A stretch of 64,000 nt of DNA from the NCBI GenBank assembly GCA_900258555.1, contig LT984855.1, positions 457,134 to 521,133 of the forward strand, written 5' to 3'. Position 1 is the stretch's first letter. Each line of letters opens with the position of its first letter. The translations under genes and the position numbers were made by a program. Positions 36,560 to 44,644 of this stretch are shown piece by piece. This DNA comes from an uncultured Desulfobacterium sp. (lineage in GTDB: Bacteria; Desulfobacterota; DSM-4660; Desulfatiglandales; Desulfatiglandaceae). Under the pieces are notes generated by a model that was given only the letters and a program-made list of their open reading frames with translations, was not told the DNA's origin and made no database searches.

Positions 36560-37597
36560 ATGACTAATAAGATATTCACCAAGGAAGAATGGACAAAGGC
36601 TCTTCAAGGCCTCAGTGACAGTTACAAGGTGTTTGTACCGGTAAAAGACGGGGACTTCCATACGTTCAAGCCTATGAATGCAACCAAGGCCCCTGATTTT
36701 GATTTTCAGAATACCAGGCTTTCTGCCAGGTCGCTGGTATATCCCCAAGCTGAAAGGATGTTTGAATATTCTTTGGATGAAAATGACCCTGAGGCCAATA
36801 TTATCAAAGAAACGCCCAAGGACTATTCCCCTCAAGCGATTGTGGGCATAAGACCATGTGACGCACATGGCTTTAAAATTGTTAAGCCCAATTTCGATAA
36901 CAAGGAATACCGCGATCCATGGTGGATACAGCACTTTGAATCCACAGTGCTCGTTGGGCTTGGTTGCAATCAGCCGTGTTCCACGTGCTTTTGCGCCTCT
37001 GTGGGTGGAGGCCCGTTTAATAAGGATGTCTTAGATGTCCTGATTTACGACCTTGGCGCTAATTTTATGGTTAGCGGCCTGACAGAAAAGGGTGAGGCTT
37101 TCCTTAGCAAGGCACAAGGCGGCAAAGCCGCCGATGATGCGGCTGTTAAGCAGGCAGAGGCACTTGCAACCGAGGCAGCAAAGAAGGTTAAGGCCGATGT
37201 CCCCACAGACAAATTAAAAGATAAAGTGATTAATGATCTGTTTGCTGCGCCCTTCTGGCAGGATGTGGGGTTTGCATGCCTTAACTGCGGCACATGCACC
37301 TATCTTTGCCCCACCTGCTGGTGCTTTGATATACAGGATGAGGTGTTGGGAAAGCAGGGAGACCGCATCAGAAACTGGGATTCATGCATGTTTCCGCTTT
37401 TTACCCTCCATGGCTCAGGGCACAACCCAAGGGATCAAAAATTTCAGCGTGTGCGTCAGCGCTTTATGCACAAGCTCAAATACTACGTTGATAAGTATCA
37501 GGGCGGCGTGCAGTGTTCAGGCTGCGGCCGTTGCGTAAGATATTGTCCTGTAAATATAGATATTCGGCAAGTGGCCGAGTTGATGAATAATTATTAA
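36560..37597 (+). CDS. FlxB-like iron-sulfur subunit (AsrA / sulfhydrogenase beta family)
   Basis: 345 residues. It has the AsrA/HydB-type features KVFVPVKDGDFHTFKPM, AIVGIRPCDAHGFKI and GLGCNQPCSTCFCASVGGGPF. The C-terminal ferredoxin motifs are CLNCGTCTYLCPTC and CSGCGRCVRYCPVNID. It is the electron-wire subunit paired with a FlxA/AsrB flavin reductase. An Ala/Lys-rich helical insert lies around residues 175-215. The gap of 100 bases before the gene holds a local repeat of GAAGGCTG; the flxA-like gene follows within 6 bases. Confidence 0.87.
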   Translation: MTNKIFTKEEWTKALQGLSDSYKVFVPVKDGDFHTFKPMNATKAPDFDFQNTRLSARSLVYPQAERMFEYSLDENDPEANIIKETPKDYSPQAIVGIRPCDAHGFKIVKPNFDNKEYRDPWWIQHFESTVLVGLGCNQPCSTCFCASVGGGPFNKDVLDVLIYDLGANFMVSGLTEKGEAFLSKAQGGKAADDAAVKQAEALATEAAKKVKADVPTDKLKDKVINDLFAAPFWQDVGFACLNCGTCTYLCPTCWCFDIQDEVLGKQGDRIRNWDSCMFPLFTLHGSGHNPRDQKFQRVRQRFMHKLKYYVDKYQGGVQCSGCGRCVRYCPVNIDIRQVAELMNNY

Positions 37598-37602
37598 GAA
37601 GA

Positions 37603-38460
37603 ATGCGGGGTGTTCCATTGCAAAATCCATATCTACCCTATCCGGTTCGTATAGATAAGATTACGACAGAGACTACAGACAAAAATCTGAAGACATTCAG
37701 GTTCGTGTTTCTTAATCCCGAGGATGAAAAAAAGTTTGCCTATACCCCGGGCCAGTTTGCCGAGCTGTCTGTTCCTGGCAAGGGCGAGATACCGATAGGC
37801 ATTGCGTCTTCTCCCACTGAAAAGGGCTTTGTAGCCTTCACGGTAAACAAGGTCGGCCTTGTGACCAATTACATGCACAACATGAAAGAGGGAGAGATAA
37901 TGGGTATCAGGGGGCCGCTGGGCAACTGGTATCCCTGGGAGGAGATGGAAGGTAAAAACATTGTGATCGTAGGCGGCGGTTTTGCATTCACAACGCTAAG
38001 ATCCAGCATTGTCTACATGATACAGCCAGAGAACAGAGCAAGGTTCAAGGATATCTCGGTTGTATATGGCGCAAGGAACCCGGGACTGTTGCTGTATAGA
38101 GACGAGCTAGCCGAATGGGAAAAAAGAGACGACATCAACATGCACATAACAGTGGACGGTACTGATGACCCTGACTGGAAGTACAACGTAGGGTTTGTGC
38201 CTGCCATCACTGAAAAGAAGATCACGAGTGCCGATAATGCCATAGCCATTGTGTGCGGCCCTCCGATCATGATCAAATTCACCCAGCCGGTGCTTGAAAA
38301 GCTGGGCTTTCCGCCCGAGCGGATCATCCTCTCCCTTGAGATGAGGATGAAATGCGGCATCGGTATCTGCGGCAGGTGTAATATCGGAGATAAATATGTC
38401 TGCAAGGACGGGCCGGTATTTTCCCTCGCAAAGTTAAAACAGATGCCGGGAGAGTACTAA
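37603..38460 (+). CDS. FlxA-like FAD/NAD(H)-binding subunit
   Basis: Up to 285 residues. It is a ferredoxin-NADP-reductase fold: FAD region (YTPGQFAELSVPG), NAD-binding region (NIVIVGGGFAFTTLRSS, VYGARNPGLLLYRDEL) and CGPPIMI. The C-terminal 2Fe-2S ligands are MKCGIGICGRCNIGDKYVC. The AsrB/HydG family takes electrons from NAD(P)H. With FlxB, FlxC and the MvhD-like protein it forms a NADH-oxidising module for the selenocysteine HdrA. The ATG at 37603 has a poor ribosome site; TTG at 37618 after GGGGTG (giving MQNPYLPYPVRI) is an equally good start. Confidence 0.9.
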   Translation: MRGVPLQNPYLPYPVRIDKITTETTDKNLKTFRFVFLNPEDEKKFAYTPGQFAELSVPGKGEIPIGIASSPTEKGFVAFTVNKVGLVTNYMHNMKEGEIMGIRGPLGNWYPWEEMEGKNIVIVGGGFAFTTLRSSIVYMIQPENRARFKDISVVYGARNPGLLLYRDELAEWEKRDDINMHITVDGTDDPDWKYNVGFVPAITEKKITSADNAIAIVCGPPIMIKFTQPVLEKLGFPPERIILSLEMRMKCGIGICGRCNIGDKYVCKDGPVFSLAKLKQMPGEY

Positions 38461-38475
38461 ACATATCTAATTTTG

Positions 38476-38495
38476 AATTTTAAATGTTGAATTTT
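38476..38495. repeat. 20-bp dispersed AT-rich repeat, copy 2
   Basis: Identical to 9799-9818 (AATTTTAAATGTTGAATTTT). The bases next to it (TTTTGAATTTT) resemble the neighbourhood of copy 1, so the true element may be longer and degenerate. Confidence 0.5.
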
Positions 38496-38588
38496 TAATT
38501 GAAGGTAGATGTGATTAGGTTTTTAGTGACAATCTAAAGAGGTCACGGCCTCATCAACCCGGCTTAAATGTAATACCTACAAACTGAA

Positions 38589-38627
38589 GCCAGCGCAAAA
38601 ACAAAATCTTATTTTGCGCTGGCTTTT
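38589..38627. terminator. Terminator of the hdr/flx locus
   Basis: Perfect 12-bp stem, GCCAGCGCAAAA (38589-38600) with TTTTGCGCTGGC (38612-38623), 11-base loop, followed by TTTT. The AAAA/TTTT flanks of the stem also make it usable from the minus strand. Confidence 0.82.
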
Positions 38628-38885
38628 ATGTTTTCTGGGACATGATCTCCAAGTTCATATTTCGCGCCTCAGCTTCCGAATCCTTTCATGTACCTCGTGC
38701 GTTTCTTGGTTAAAAAAATTATTCCTCACTATAGCATTAATTTGCCATTTTTGGTGTGTTTTATCAAATATTCTGATTATTTGTTAAGAGGCCAAGAATA
38801 CTATAAGGTTATACAATCCACTCAACCAGTTACACCGGGTGAAATATTGAAGTGTAAAAAGGCCAAAACAGCCTGGCCGTAGATA

Positions 38886-39269
38886 TCAGACCTGCTTCAT
38901 AAGGTTTTTTATTTCCCTTAGTCTGGTCAAAAGCCCTTCTGCATCTTCTCCTTTTGGCTGTGGCGGGTGATGGGCAAGCAGCCCAAGCCCTTCACTTGCC
39001 TCATGGAATTCTTCTTCGCTGAGCGAGCTTATGGCCGAACAATTGACCATTGGGTTAATGGAAAGCAACCTCAATGCCAGCTTGAGGCCTGTCATATCCC
39101 CCAGGTTTTCATCCGTGACCACCAGGTCCACCGGCATGCGCGAGACCATATCCAGGGCCTGCCTACCTGAGTCGGCCCAGGCCAGCTCGACATCCTCATG
39201 CCTTAACAGCGCCGATGCAAAATCAAAAAGCTTATCCCTGTCCGTGGTAACAATTAACAACTTCAGCAT
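38886..39269 (-). CDS. Stand-alone receiver-like protein of the ORP cluster
   Basis: 127 residues resembling a single response-regulator receiver: acidic D10/D12, phospho-acceptor D53 in LVVTDENLGDMTG, but His-His-Pro-Pro in place of the usual Lys-Pro. It may therefore be weakly or not phosphorylated. It is the last gene of the ORP-type operon, with GAGG before the ATG and 15 bases after the NifX-like gene. Its role within the cluster is unknown. Confidence 0.78.
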   Translation of the reverse strand: MLKLLIVTTDRDKLFDFASALLRHEDVELAWADSGRQALDMVSRMPVDLVVTDENLGDMTGLKLALRLLSINPMVNCSAISSLSEEEFHEASEGLGLLAHHPPQPKGEDAEGLLTRLREIKNLMKQV

Positions 39270-39284
39270 AAGATCCTCTGTTCT

Positions 39285-39644
39285 CTACCACTGTCCTTCC
39301 ACATTCGGCGCATCGGATAACGGCAATTTTCCGTCAAGATAATCCCTTACCGCATTTCTTACCGAACCTTTGGCGTCATTGGCCACACCGATATTTGCGG
39401 CCTTGAGTGTCTTAAAGGCATTAGGGCCGCAAAAACCCGTGAGCAGTACCTTTGCCCCTTTCCGGCTTATCATGCTTGCGGCCTGAATGCCTGCGCCTTT
39501 AAGGGCATTGATGTTTTCCTTGTTGTCCAAGGCCTCAAATTCAAGAGTCTCTGAATCCACGATAATAATGTGGGCTGCCCTTCCGAAACGCGGGTCTACC
39601 TGCGAATCCAGATCAGTACCGGCAGATGAGATGGCAATTTTCAT
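39285..39644 (-). CDS. NifX/ORP-family protein (dinitrogenase Fe-Mo cofactor domain)
   Basis: 119 residues: MKIAISSAGTDLDSQVDPRFGRAAHIIIVD and the second-half GAKVLLTGFCGPNAFKTLKAANIGV are typical of the NifB/NifX/ORP domain. These proteins bind metal-sulfur clusters; in Desulfovibrio the orange protein carries a Mo-Cu cluster. The ATG overlaps the NifU-like stop by 4 bases. Which metal it binds here cannot be read from the sequence. Confidence 0.88.
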   Translation of the reverse strand: MKIAISSAGTDLDSQVDPRFGRAAHIIIVDSETLEFEALDNKENINALKGAGIQAASMISRKGAKVLLTGFCGPNAFKTLKAANIGVANDAKGSVRNAVRDYLDGKLPLSDAPNVEGQW

Positions 39645-40099
39645 CCTTTCTTCTCCTTATCGCCGTTTAGGTCGCCTTTATGTCCGTATTGATCCAGCGC
39701 CTTCTGGAGTGTCTTTACCGCCAGCCGCGCGCAGTGCACCTTCTGCTCCGGCATCCGCTCCAGTTCTTTGTAAAGCGCATCCAGATCAATCCCCCTTGCC
39801 TCATCCAGGGTCTTACCCCTGGCAAGACTGACAAGGGCGCATCCGGATGCCACTGCACCTGGGCAACCCAGGACCTGTATCTTGGCATCATCTATGGTGC
39901 CGTTTTCAATGCTCAGGGAGATCTTCATCGTGTCTCCGCACGGACCGGTGAGATCTGTTATCTGATCCGCATCTTCCAGTACACCTATCTTGTCTTTGTT
40001 CTGAAAGTATCTGATTGCCTTATCAGAATATCCTGACTCACTGAGCATCTTGTAGACATCATCTGTTAGAGTTTCTGGATTTGATTGCTGTTTTTCCAT
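39641..40099 (-). CDS. NifU/IscU-like iron-sulfur scaffold protein
   Basis: 152 residues with the three scaffold cysteines in TGPCGDTM, LGCPGAVASG and KVHCARLA. It is the N-terminal NifU type without the C-terminal domain. A Lys-rich tail follows. It should assemble or hold an Fe-S cluster for the ORP and Mrp proteins next to it. GAGG lies 7 bases before the ATG. No cysteine desulfurase is in the window. Confidence 0.9.
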   Translation of the reverse strand: MEKQQSNPETLTDDVYKMLSESGYSDKAIRYFQNKDKIGVLEDADQITDLTGPCGDTMKISLSIENGTIDDAKIQVLGCPGAVASGCALVSLARGKTLDEARGIDLDALYKELERMPEQKVHCARLAVKTLQKALDQYGHKGDLNGDKEKKG

Positions 40100-40201
40100 A
40101 TTAAGGCCTCAATTATTACAGTATAAGTATGACCAAGGTTTCATTAATCCGATAGTCAATGCCGATAGTCAATGGCTGATCGCCCATCTTTTGGAAACCG
40201 G

Positions 40202-40591
40202 TTACGGCATCATGCCGCCTCCGCCGCCACAAACCTGACCATCTCCAATCAACGGCAGTTTGCCTGCAATAAGGTCCGCTACCACCGGTCTTATCTCCGG
40301 ACGGGTGGCATCATAATAGACGTCAATTCCCACCTGTCTGAATCCCATCAACGGCCGCATGCCGATCCCTCCGACTATGAGCGCATTAACATTGTGCCCC
40401 GCCAAGATGTTGACAGGCACCATGCATCCACCCTGGACATGCCCGTGATTGGGGATAGTGGTGACACTCTTGATCTCCCCGTCTTCCACATCTACCAGGG
40501 TAAACACGTCACAGTGACCAAAATGCCCGGACCTCTGGCCGTCGAGGCCGCCCGTCTCCATTGAGGGAATTGCAATTCTTCCTTTTTCCAT
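40202..40591 (-). CDS. NifX/ORP-family protein
   Basis: 129 residues with the NifX-type layout: RIAIPSMETGGLDGQRSGHFGHCDVFTLVD, GGCMVPVNILAGHNVNALIVGGIGMRPLMGF. It ends in a His-poor GGGGGMMP tail. The HFGHCD site offers metal ligands. GGAGG lies 10 bases upstream of the ATG. One of three paralogous cluster-binding proteins in this operon. Confidence 0.87.
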   Translation of the reverse strand: MEKGRIAIPSMETGGLDGQRSGHFGHCDVFTLVDVEDGEIKSVTTIPNHGHVQGGCMVPVNILAGHNVNALIVGGIGMRPLMGFRQVGIDVYYDATRPEIRPVVADLIAGKLPLIGDGQVCGGGGGMMP

Positions 40592-40622
40592 CTAATAAGA
40601 TCCTCCTTCAGTTGTAATTCAT

Positions 40623-41483
40623 TTAAATTCCGGCGACTACCTGCCCCCAGATATTTTCTATTGCCTGGGCCGACTGAGACTTTTTGTCGTATTCAAAAAT
40701 AGTCAGACCTTGCACCATAGCCTTTGTAACCACAGGGTCAAAAGGTATGCGGCCAAGTACAGTCAGGCCCATGTCTCGTGAAAACTGCTCAATTTTTATG
40801 CCCTGTTCAGGATTAAGATCAAACTTATTTATGCACACCATGGCAGGGACCTTGAAATGTCCTGCCAGTTGGGCCACCCTTTCCATGTCGTGGTCCCCCG
40901 ATACCGTGGGCTCTGTAACAATCAGCACCGCGGATGCCCCTCCGATGGAGGCGATAACCGGACAACCCACGCCTGGCGGCCCGTCGGTAATAATCAGTTC
41001 AGCCCCATTTTTCTCAGCAAGCCCTTTTGCCTGCTGTCTGACTAATGTAACAAGCCTCCCTGAATTTTCTTCGGCAATGCCCAATCGGGCATGCACCATC
41101 GGTCCAAAACGAGTGTTTGATATAAACCATTGCCCACAGATCTGTACAGGAAAATCAATGGCCTTTTCCGGACAGAAGTATACACATACCCCGCATCCTT
41201 CACAGTCAAGACTGTTGACTGAAAAATCATGTGAAATCGCATTCCACTTGCAAAGATCGCGGCAAAGGCCGCATGCGGTGCAGAGTTGTTTATTGATTAT
41301 CGCCTTGCTGCCACCCTGAAAATCGTTACGATGTTTGAGATCCGGATTCATAATCAGATGCAGATCTGCGGCATCCACGTCTGCGTCGCACAGAACTTTC
41401 TTTTCAGCCAGAGATGCAAAAGCGGCAACCAGGCTGGTCTTGCCCGTTCCGCCCTTGCCGCTTATGATAACCAACTCCTTCAT
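40623..41483 (-). CDS. MinD/Mrp-type ATPase with ferredoxin insert (ORP complex type)
   Basis: 286 residues from the internal ATG (MKELVIISGKGGTGKT); the open frame reaches 41513, but a start there would precede the P-loop protein with an unlikely leader. The deviant Walker A motif is at 8-16 and DADVDAADLH lies in the switch. A two-cluster ferredoxin is inserted at about 65-115 (CTACGLCRDLC, CEGCGVCVYFC), and Walker B-like LIITDGPPGVGCPV follows. Pairs of such ATPases are part of the ORP complex in Desulfovibrio, where they associate with the orange protein and affect cell division. It overlaps the next upstream ATPase by about 14 bases of frame only if the longer start is used. Confidence 0.9.
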   Translation of the reverse strand: MKELVIISGKGGTGKTSLVAAFASLAEKKVLCDADVDAADLHLIMNPDLKHRNDFQGGSKAIINKQLCTACGLCRDLCKWNAISHDFSVNSLDCEGCGVCVYFCPEKAIDFPVQICGQWFISNTRFGPMVHARLGIAEENSGRLVTLVRQQAKGLAEKNGAELIITDGPPGVGCPVIASIGGASAVLIVTEPTVSGDHDMERVAQLAGHFKVPAMVCINKFDLNPEQGIKIEQFSRDMGLTVLGRIPFDPVVTKAMVQGLTIFEYDKKSQSAQAIENIWGQVVAGI

Positions 41484-41496
41484 AAAATGTCCCTGA

Positions 41497-42339
41497 TCAC
41501 CCCCGAGCCACAATTTGATTTATGCGTGTGTATAGTTTCAGAAACATTTCCCTCCACACAGGCATTGCATCCACAATGAGCTCGCCCCTTGAATATGCCT
41601 CGGCAATGTTTCTGCTGAACGGAATCTCCATTAATACCGGGATCGCCTCCTTTTGGGCATAATCATACACCTGTCTGTCTCCTATATCAGAGCGATTAAT
41701 AACAAGTCCATGGGCTATTCCCAGGACCTTGACCGCCTCGACCGCCAGCATCAGGTCATGGAGTCCAAAGGGAGTGGGCTCGGTCACCAGCAATACAAAA
41801 TCTGAACCCTTCATGGATGTAATTACGGGGCACGATGTCCCTGGAGGGGCATCAATGATCGTAAGCATCTCCGGATTTGTAAAAGAACGGACTTTCCGGA
41901 TCAAGGGAGGCGACATGGCCTCTCCGACCCTCAGTCTCCCATGTATAAATTCAAGTCCATTTCTGTTTCCCCTTTCAATAACACCCAGTTCCCGACCCTT
42001 CTCGGAAATAGCATTTACAGGACAGACCTCAAGACAACCTCCGCAGCTATGGCACATCTCAGGAAATGTCAGAATGGTTTCGGCAATGACAATGATGGCC
42101 TTGAACTGACATATTTCAGCGCATTTTCCACAGAGGGTGCACTTTTTCTCATCCACTTCAGGTACCGGGGTTGTGATCCGCTCGGTTTCACTGATCACTG
42201 GATCAAGAAAAAGGTGTGCATTGGGCTCTTCTACATCACAATCCAGGATCTGTACATTGCTGCCCACAGAGACAGCAAGATTAGTGGCCACGGTTGTCTT
42301 GCCGGTGCCGCCTTTTCCGCTTGCAATGCTTATGATCAT
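41497..42339 (-). CDS. MinD/Mrp-type ATPase with ferredoxin insert (second copy)
   Basis: 280 residues: deviant Walker A IASGKGGTGKTTVATNLA at the N-terminus, CDVEEPNAHLF, ferredoxin insert (CTLCGKCAEIC, CHSCGGCLEVCP), IIDAPPGTSCPVITS. It is the paralogue of the ATPase next to it; together they match the pair of ferredoxin-ATPases of ORP loci. Likely a heterodimer coupling ATP use to cluster transfer or positioning. Cytoplasmic. Confidence 0.92.
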   Translation of the reverse strand: MIISIASGKGGTGKTTVATNLAVSVGSNVQILDCDVEEPNAHLFLDPVISETERITTPVPEVDEKKCTLCGKCAEICQFKAIIVIAETILTFPEMCHSCGGCLEVCPVNAISEKGRELGVIERGNRNGLEFIHGRLRVGEAMSPPLIRKVRSFTNPEMLTIIDAPPGTSCPVITSMKGSDFVLLVTEPTPFGLHDLMLAVEAVKVLGIAHGLVINRSDIGDRQVYDYAQKEAIPVLMEIPFSRNIAEAYSRGELIVDAMPVWREMFLKLYTRINQIVARG

Positions 42340-42397
42340 TTCCTTAATCCAAATCCAATCATGGCAACATGTGCTCAGCTCTTGTATGTTGATGACA

Positions 42398-42598
42398 TCA
42401 AGCCCTGGTCATGGAACTCCCGCATTTGGGGCACTTGATATCAAAGCAGGGATTGCCCCGCACATGGGGTTGCCTTTCTCCGCATTTCGGACATATGCAT
42501 TCTCCTCCCTGCCCCATACCGGGACCGCCGCCCTTACCTTTTCCGCCTGAGCCGCGGCCCATTCCTCCTAAGCCCTTTCCCTGTCCTCCGGGCACCAT
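42398..42598 (-). CDS. Small Gly-rich zinc-ribbon protein of the ORP cluster
   Basis: 66 residues: a glycine/lysine-rich N-terminal half (PGGQGKGLGGMGRGSGGKGKGGG) and a zinc ribbon with CPKC and CPKCGSSM. GGAGGG lies 9 bases before the ATG. Similar small proteins occur beside Mrp/NifX genes, with unknown function. It lies between the two ATPase modules on the same strand, so it is cotranscribed. Confidence 0.75.
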   Translation of the reverse strand: MVPGGQGKGLGGMGRGSGGKGKGGGPGMGQGGECICPKCGERQPHVRGNPCFDIKCPKCGSSMTRA

Positions 42599-42703
42599 AA
42601 CACCAGCCCTCCTTTCCCCGGTTTCCCGCCAAGTTTCTGTTAAAAAACAGTTTCACAATTAATTCAGGAGGTCTTTGCCTTTTTTAGCGGCTAGGAAACC
42701 GGG

Positions 42704-43549
42704 TCAGGTTTTAGTTATGTTTATAATCTGATCCGCCAAGTTCGTAAACTCGCGGCTGAATGCCAGATCACCTTCATCCAATTGGGCCAGAAGACCTGCA
42801 TCGGCCTTCATTACCACCTTGGGTTCTATTGGCAGTCTGGCCAAAAGTTTAAGGTTTTCCTTTGCAGCCATCATTTCTCCACCATGTGCCTTGAACAGGT
42901 CTATATTCTTCCCGCAGTGCGGGCAGACAAAGCCGCTCATGTTTTCTACAATTCCCAAAATAGGCATATGCACCTGCCGGCAGAAATTGATGGATTTTCT
43001 CACATCCGCCAGGGAAATTTCCTGGGGGGTCGTTATCACCAGCGCCTTGGCATCGGGAATGGTCTGGGCCACTGTCAGTGGTTCATCTCCTGTGCCCGGC
43101 GGAGAGTCTATGATCAGATAATCGAGATCAGACCAATCAATATCTGAGATAAACTGCCTGATGACTCCGATCTTTAGGGGACCCCTCCATATGGTTGCCG
43201 CGTCTTTGTCTTCTCCCATAAGGATTTCAACGGATAAGACGTACAGATTGGGCATATAATGAACCGGCATAATCTTTCCCGGACGTTCAGAGGGTAGCAC
43301 CTTTCCATTAAGCCCCAACAGCCTTGGTATACTAGGACCGTGCAAATCTACATCCAAGAGTCCAACTCTGTAACCCTTTTTTGCCAGGACAACAGCAAGG
43401 AAAGCCGCAATACTGCTCTTTCCCACACCCCCTTTGCCGCTCATGACCAGAATTTTGTTTTTGATATGACTGAGCCGTTCCTTGATCTCGATGTCCTGTT
43501 TTGCATGAGAATCATCAATGTGGCTAAGCCCACAGCTTTTGCTTTGCAT
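42704..43549 (-). CDS. Mrp/NBP35-family Fe-S carrier ATPase
   Basis: 281 residues. P-loop VMSGKGGVGKSSIAAFLA near residue 35, LLDVDLHGPSIPRLLG, LIIDSPPGTGDEPLTVAQ. The cluster-binding CPHC is in ENMSGFVCPHCGKNIDLF near 210. Mrp proteins bind and transfer 4Fe-4S clusters as dimers; Mrp is tied to the orange protein in several Desulfovibrio species (as the Mrp-ORP protein). Its ATG follows the NifX/ORP-like stop by 3 bases. Confidence 0.94.
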   Translation of the reverse strand: MQSKSCGLSHIDDSHAKQDIEIKERLSHIKNKILVMSGKGGVGKSSIAAFLAVVLAKKGYRVGLLDVDLHGPSIPRLLGLNGKVLPSERPGKIMPVHYMPNLYVLSVEILMGEDKDAATIWRGPLKIGVIRQFISDIDWSDLDYLIIDSPPGTGDEPLTVAQTIPDAKALVITTPQEISLADVRKSINFCRQVHMPILGIVENMSGFVCPHCGKNIDLFKAHGGEMMAAKENLKLLARLPIEPKVVMKADAGLLAQLDEGDLAFSREFTNLADQIINITKT

Positions 43550-43552
43550 TTG

Positions 43553-44002
43553 TTATGTTCTCCTTTCTTTGGAATCATAGTGCGATACAGTCTTGCCCAT
43601 CCCTTTTTGAGTTCTCCTTCGGCGGCAGGTTTTATATACATCATTGCCGCCGTATTTTTGTCCGTGGCCCCTGCATCCCGGCATCATAAACCCTGACCTT
43701 AAAAGATTTCCTTTGAGATATGCCTCCAACACCGCTTCCGGGTGGCCGGCAATATCTGGAATAATATTAATTCCCGATGCCGTCAATATCCTGGAAAACG
43801 GACGTGATACAGCGCCGCAAATCAAGGTGTTCACCTCCATACGGCGTATTCGGACGCATCTTCTCGTCAATTCCCGTTCATCAAGGTATATCTCAAAACG
43901 AGTAGTTTCTTTTCGGCCATCCATTTCAACCACGAGGAGCTTGGATGCCGTATCCAGGACGGGAGAAATTTTGTCGTCCCAAACAGGAATGGCTATTCTC
44001 AT
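43553..44002 (-). CDS. NifX/ORP-family protein with basic C-terminal tail
   Basis: 149 residues; residues 1-105 have the ORP/NifX fold (RIAIPVWDDKISPVLDTASKLLVVE, VNTLICGAVSRPFSRILTASGINIIPDIAG). The tail is basic and Cys/His-bearing (MMPGCRGHGQKYGGNDVYKTCRRRRTQKG). It is the first metal-cluster protein of the operon after DUF5320 and closest to Mrp, so it is the best candidate for the Mrp partner. Confidence 0.86.
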   Translation of the reverse strand: MRIAIPVWDDKISPVLDTASKLLVVEMDGRKETTRFEIYLDERELTRRCVRIRRMEVNTLICGAVSRPFSRILTASGINIIPDIAGHPEAVLEAYLKGNLLRSGFMMPGCRGHGQKYGGNDVYKTCRRRRTQKGMGKTVSHYDSKERRT

Positions 44003-44025
44003 GCAACTGACCTTGGCTGCCGCCC

Positions 44026-44346
44026 TTAGGATTCGAGTTTTTGTAATCTGGCGTCAATTGCATCCAGCTCTGACTTCAGGGCTGCCGCCTGATCCTTAAG
44101 AAAGCCGACCTCTTCCTCTTTTGTGTAAGAGGTCGGATAATTTCCGAATCCGGATTGACCGGCCCTCATCCATCTGGGACGCGCCGTGAGACAATACATA
44201 TTGCGATACCCTCGTCCCCTACCCATTCCAAATCCGGGCCCGCCGCCTCTCAATGTCCAGGATCTGTTATTTACATTGCACAACCCCCGAGCTCCACCTG
44301 TCATTGGCCCCATTGACATTGGTCCTGTACCATCATATCCAGGCAT
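44026..44346 (-). CDS. DUF5320 protein, first gene of the ORP-type operon
   Basis: 106 residues starting MPGYDGTGPMSMGPMTGGARGLC, the standard DUF5320 beginning. A Gly/Arg-rich middle (GPGFGMGRGRGYRN) and a C-terminal coiled coil (FLKDQAAALKSELDAIDARLQKLES) follow. The ATG at 44346 sits after AAGGAGGT; the TTG three codons earlier is too close to that site. Its function is unknown, but it is a regular companion of NifX/Mrp genes. It is about 107 bases from the predicted sigma-54 start. Confidence 0.85.
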   Translation of the reverse strand: MPGYDGTGPMSMGPMTGGARGLCNVNNRSWTLRGGGPGFGMGRGRGYRNMYCLTARPRWMRAGQSGFGNYPTSYTKEEEVGFLKDQAAALKSELDAIDARLQKLES

Positions 44347-44464
44347 GATCAACACCTCCTTTCGAAGATCTCATCGGCCTTCGGTTTAAAACTGTTCCAA
44401 GCCTTCAAGTCTTGGTCATTATCAGGAGATATACATTGCAATGCTCTCTTTACTATCCGGGGCA

Positions 44465-44480
44465 AGCATTTCCCGTGCCA
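44465..44480 (-). promoter_or_regulatory. Sigma-54 promoter of the ORP-type operon
   Basis: On the minus strand TGGCACGGGAAATGCT matches the -24/-12 consensus TGGCACR-N4-TTGCW except A for the first T of TTGC; the GG and GC dinucleotides have correct spacing. It would start transcription near 44453, toward DUF5320 and the NifX/Mrp/MinD genes. Confidence 0.8.
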
Positions 44481-44571
44481 GAATAATGACAAGCAATATA
44501 ACATGATTTATTTTAAATAGTTACAAAATTCAGGTTTTGAACAGGCATTTGGGAAAGTGGGAAGACAGTAT

Positions 44572-44616
44572 TGCAATATTGCATTTGTGCAATAATATTA
44601 ATAATGCAATATTGCA
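44572..44616 (-). promoter_or_regulatory. Two identical 12-bp palindromes, likely activator-binding sites
   Basis: TGCAATATTGCA, a perfect palindrome, occurs at 44572-44583 and 44605-44616, 33 bp apart centre to centre (about three helical turns). A further TGCAATA half-site lies between them. They are 92-136 bases upstream of the sigma-54 promoter, the normal place for enhancer-binding-protein sites, and next to two such regulator genes. Confidence 0.75.
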
Positions 44617-44644
44617 ATAATGCAGTATGGTTGGAGGGCTCGAA

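Larger units (their letters stand above)
38461..38885. other. Intergenic region between convergent flx and ORP transcripts
   Basis: 425 bases with the second copy of the 20-bp AT repeat (38476-38495), a strong terminator (38589-38627) and otherwise AT-rich DNA. A 64-codon plus-strand frame at 38688 has no ribosome site or recognisable sequence and is not called. Confidence 0.5.

Noticed and set aside
38688..38882. 64-codon frame in the gap after the flx terminator
   Set aside because: No ribosome site, no recognisable sequence, AT-driven hydrophobic residues.
40684..41319. 211-codon plus-strand frame
   Set aside because: Antisense to the ferredoxin-ATPase gene and not protein-like.
44572..44616. 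CRISPR-like repeats
   Set aside because: Only two palindromic 12-mers with a short spacer; a protein-binding site explains them better.
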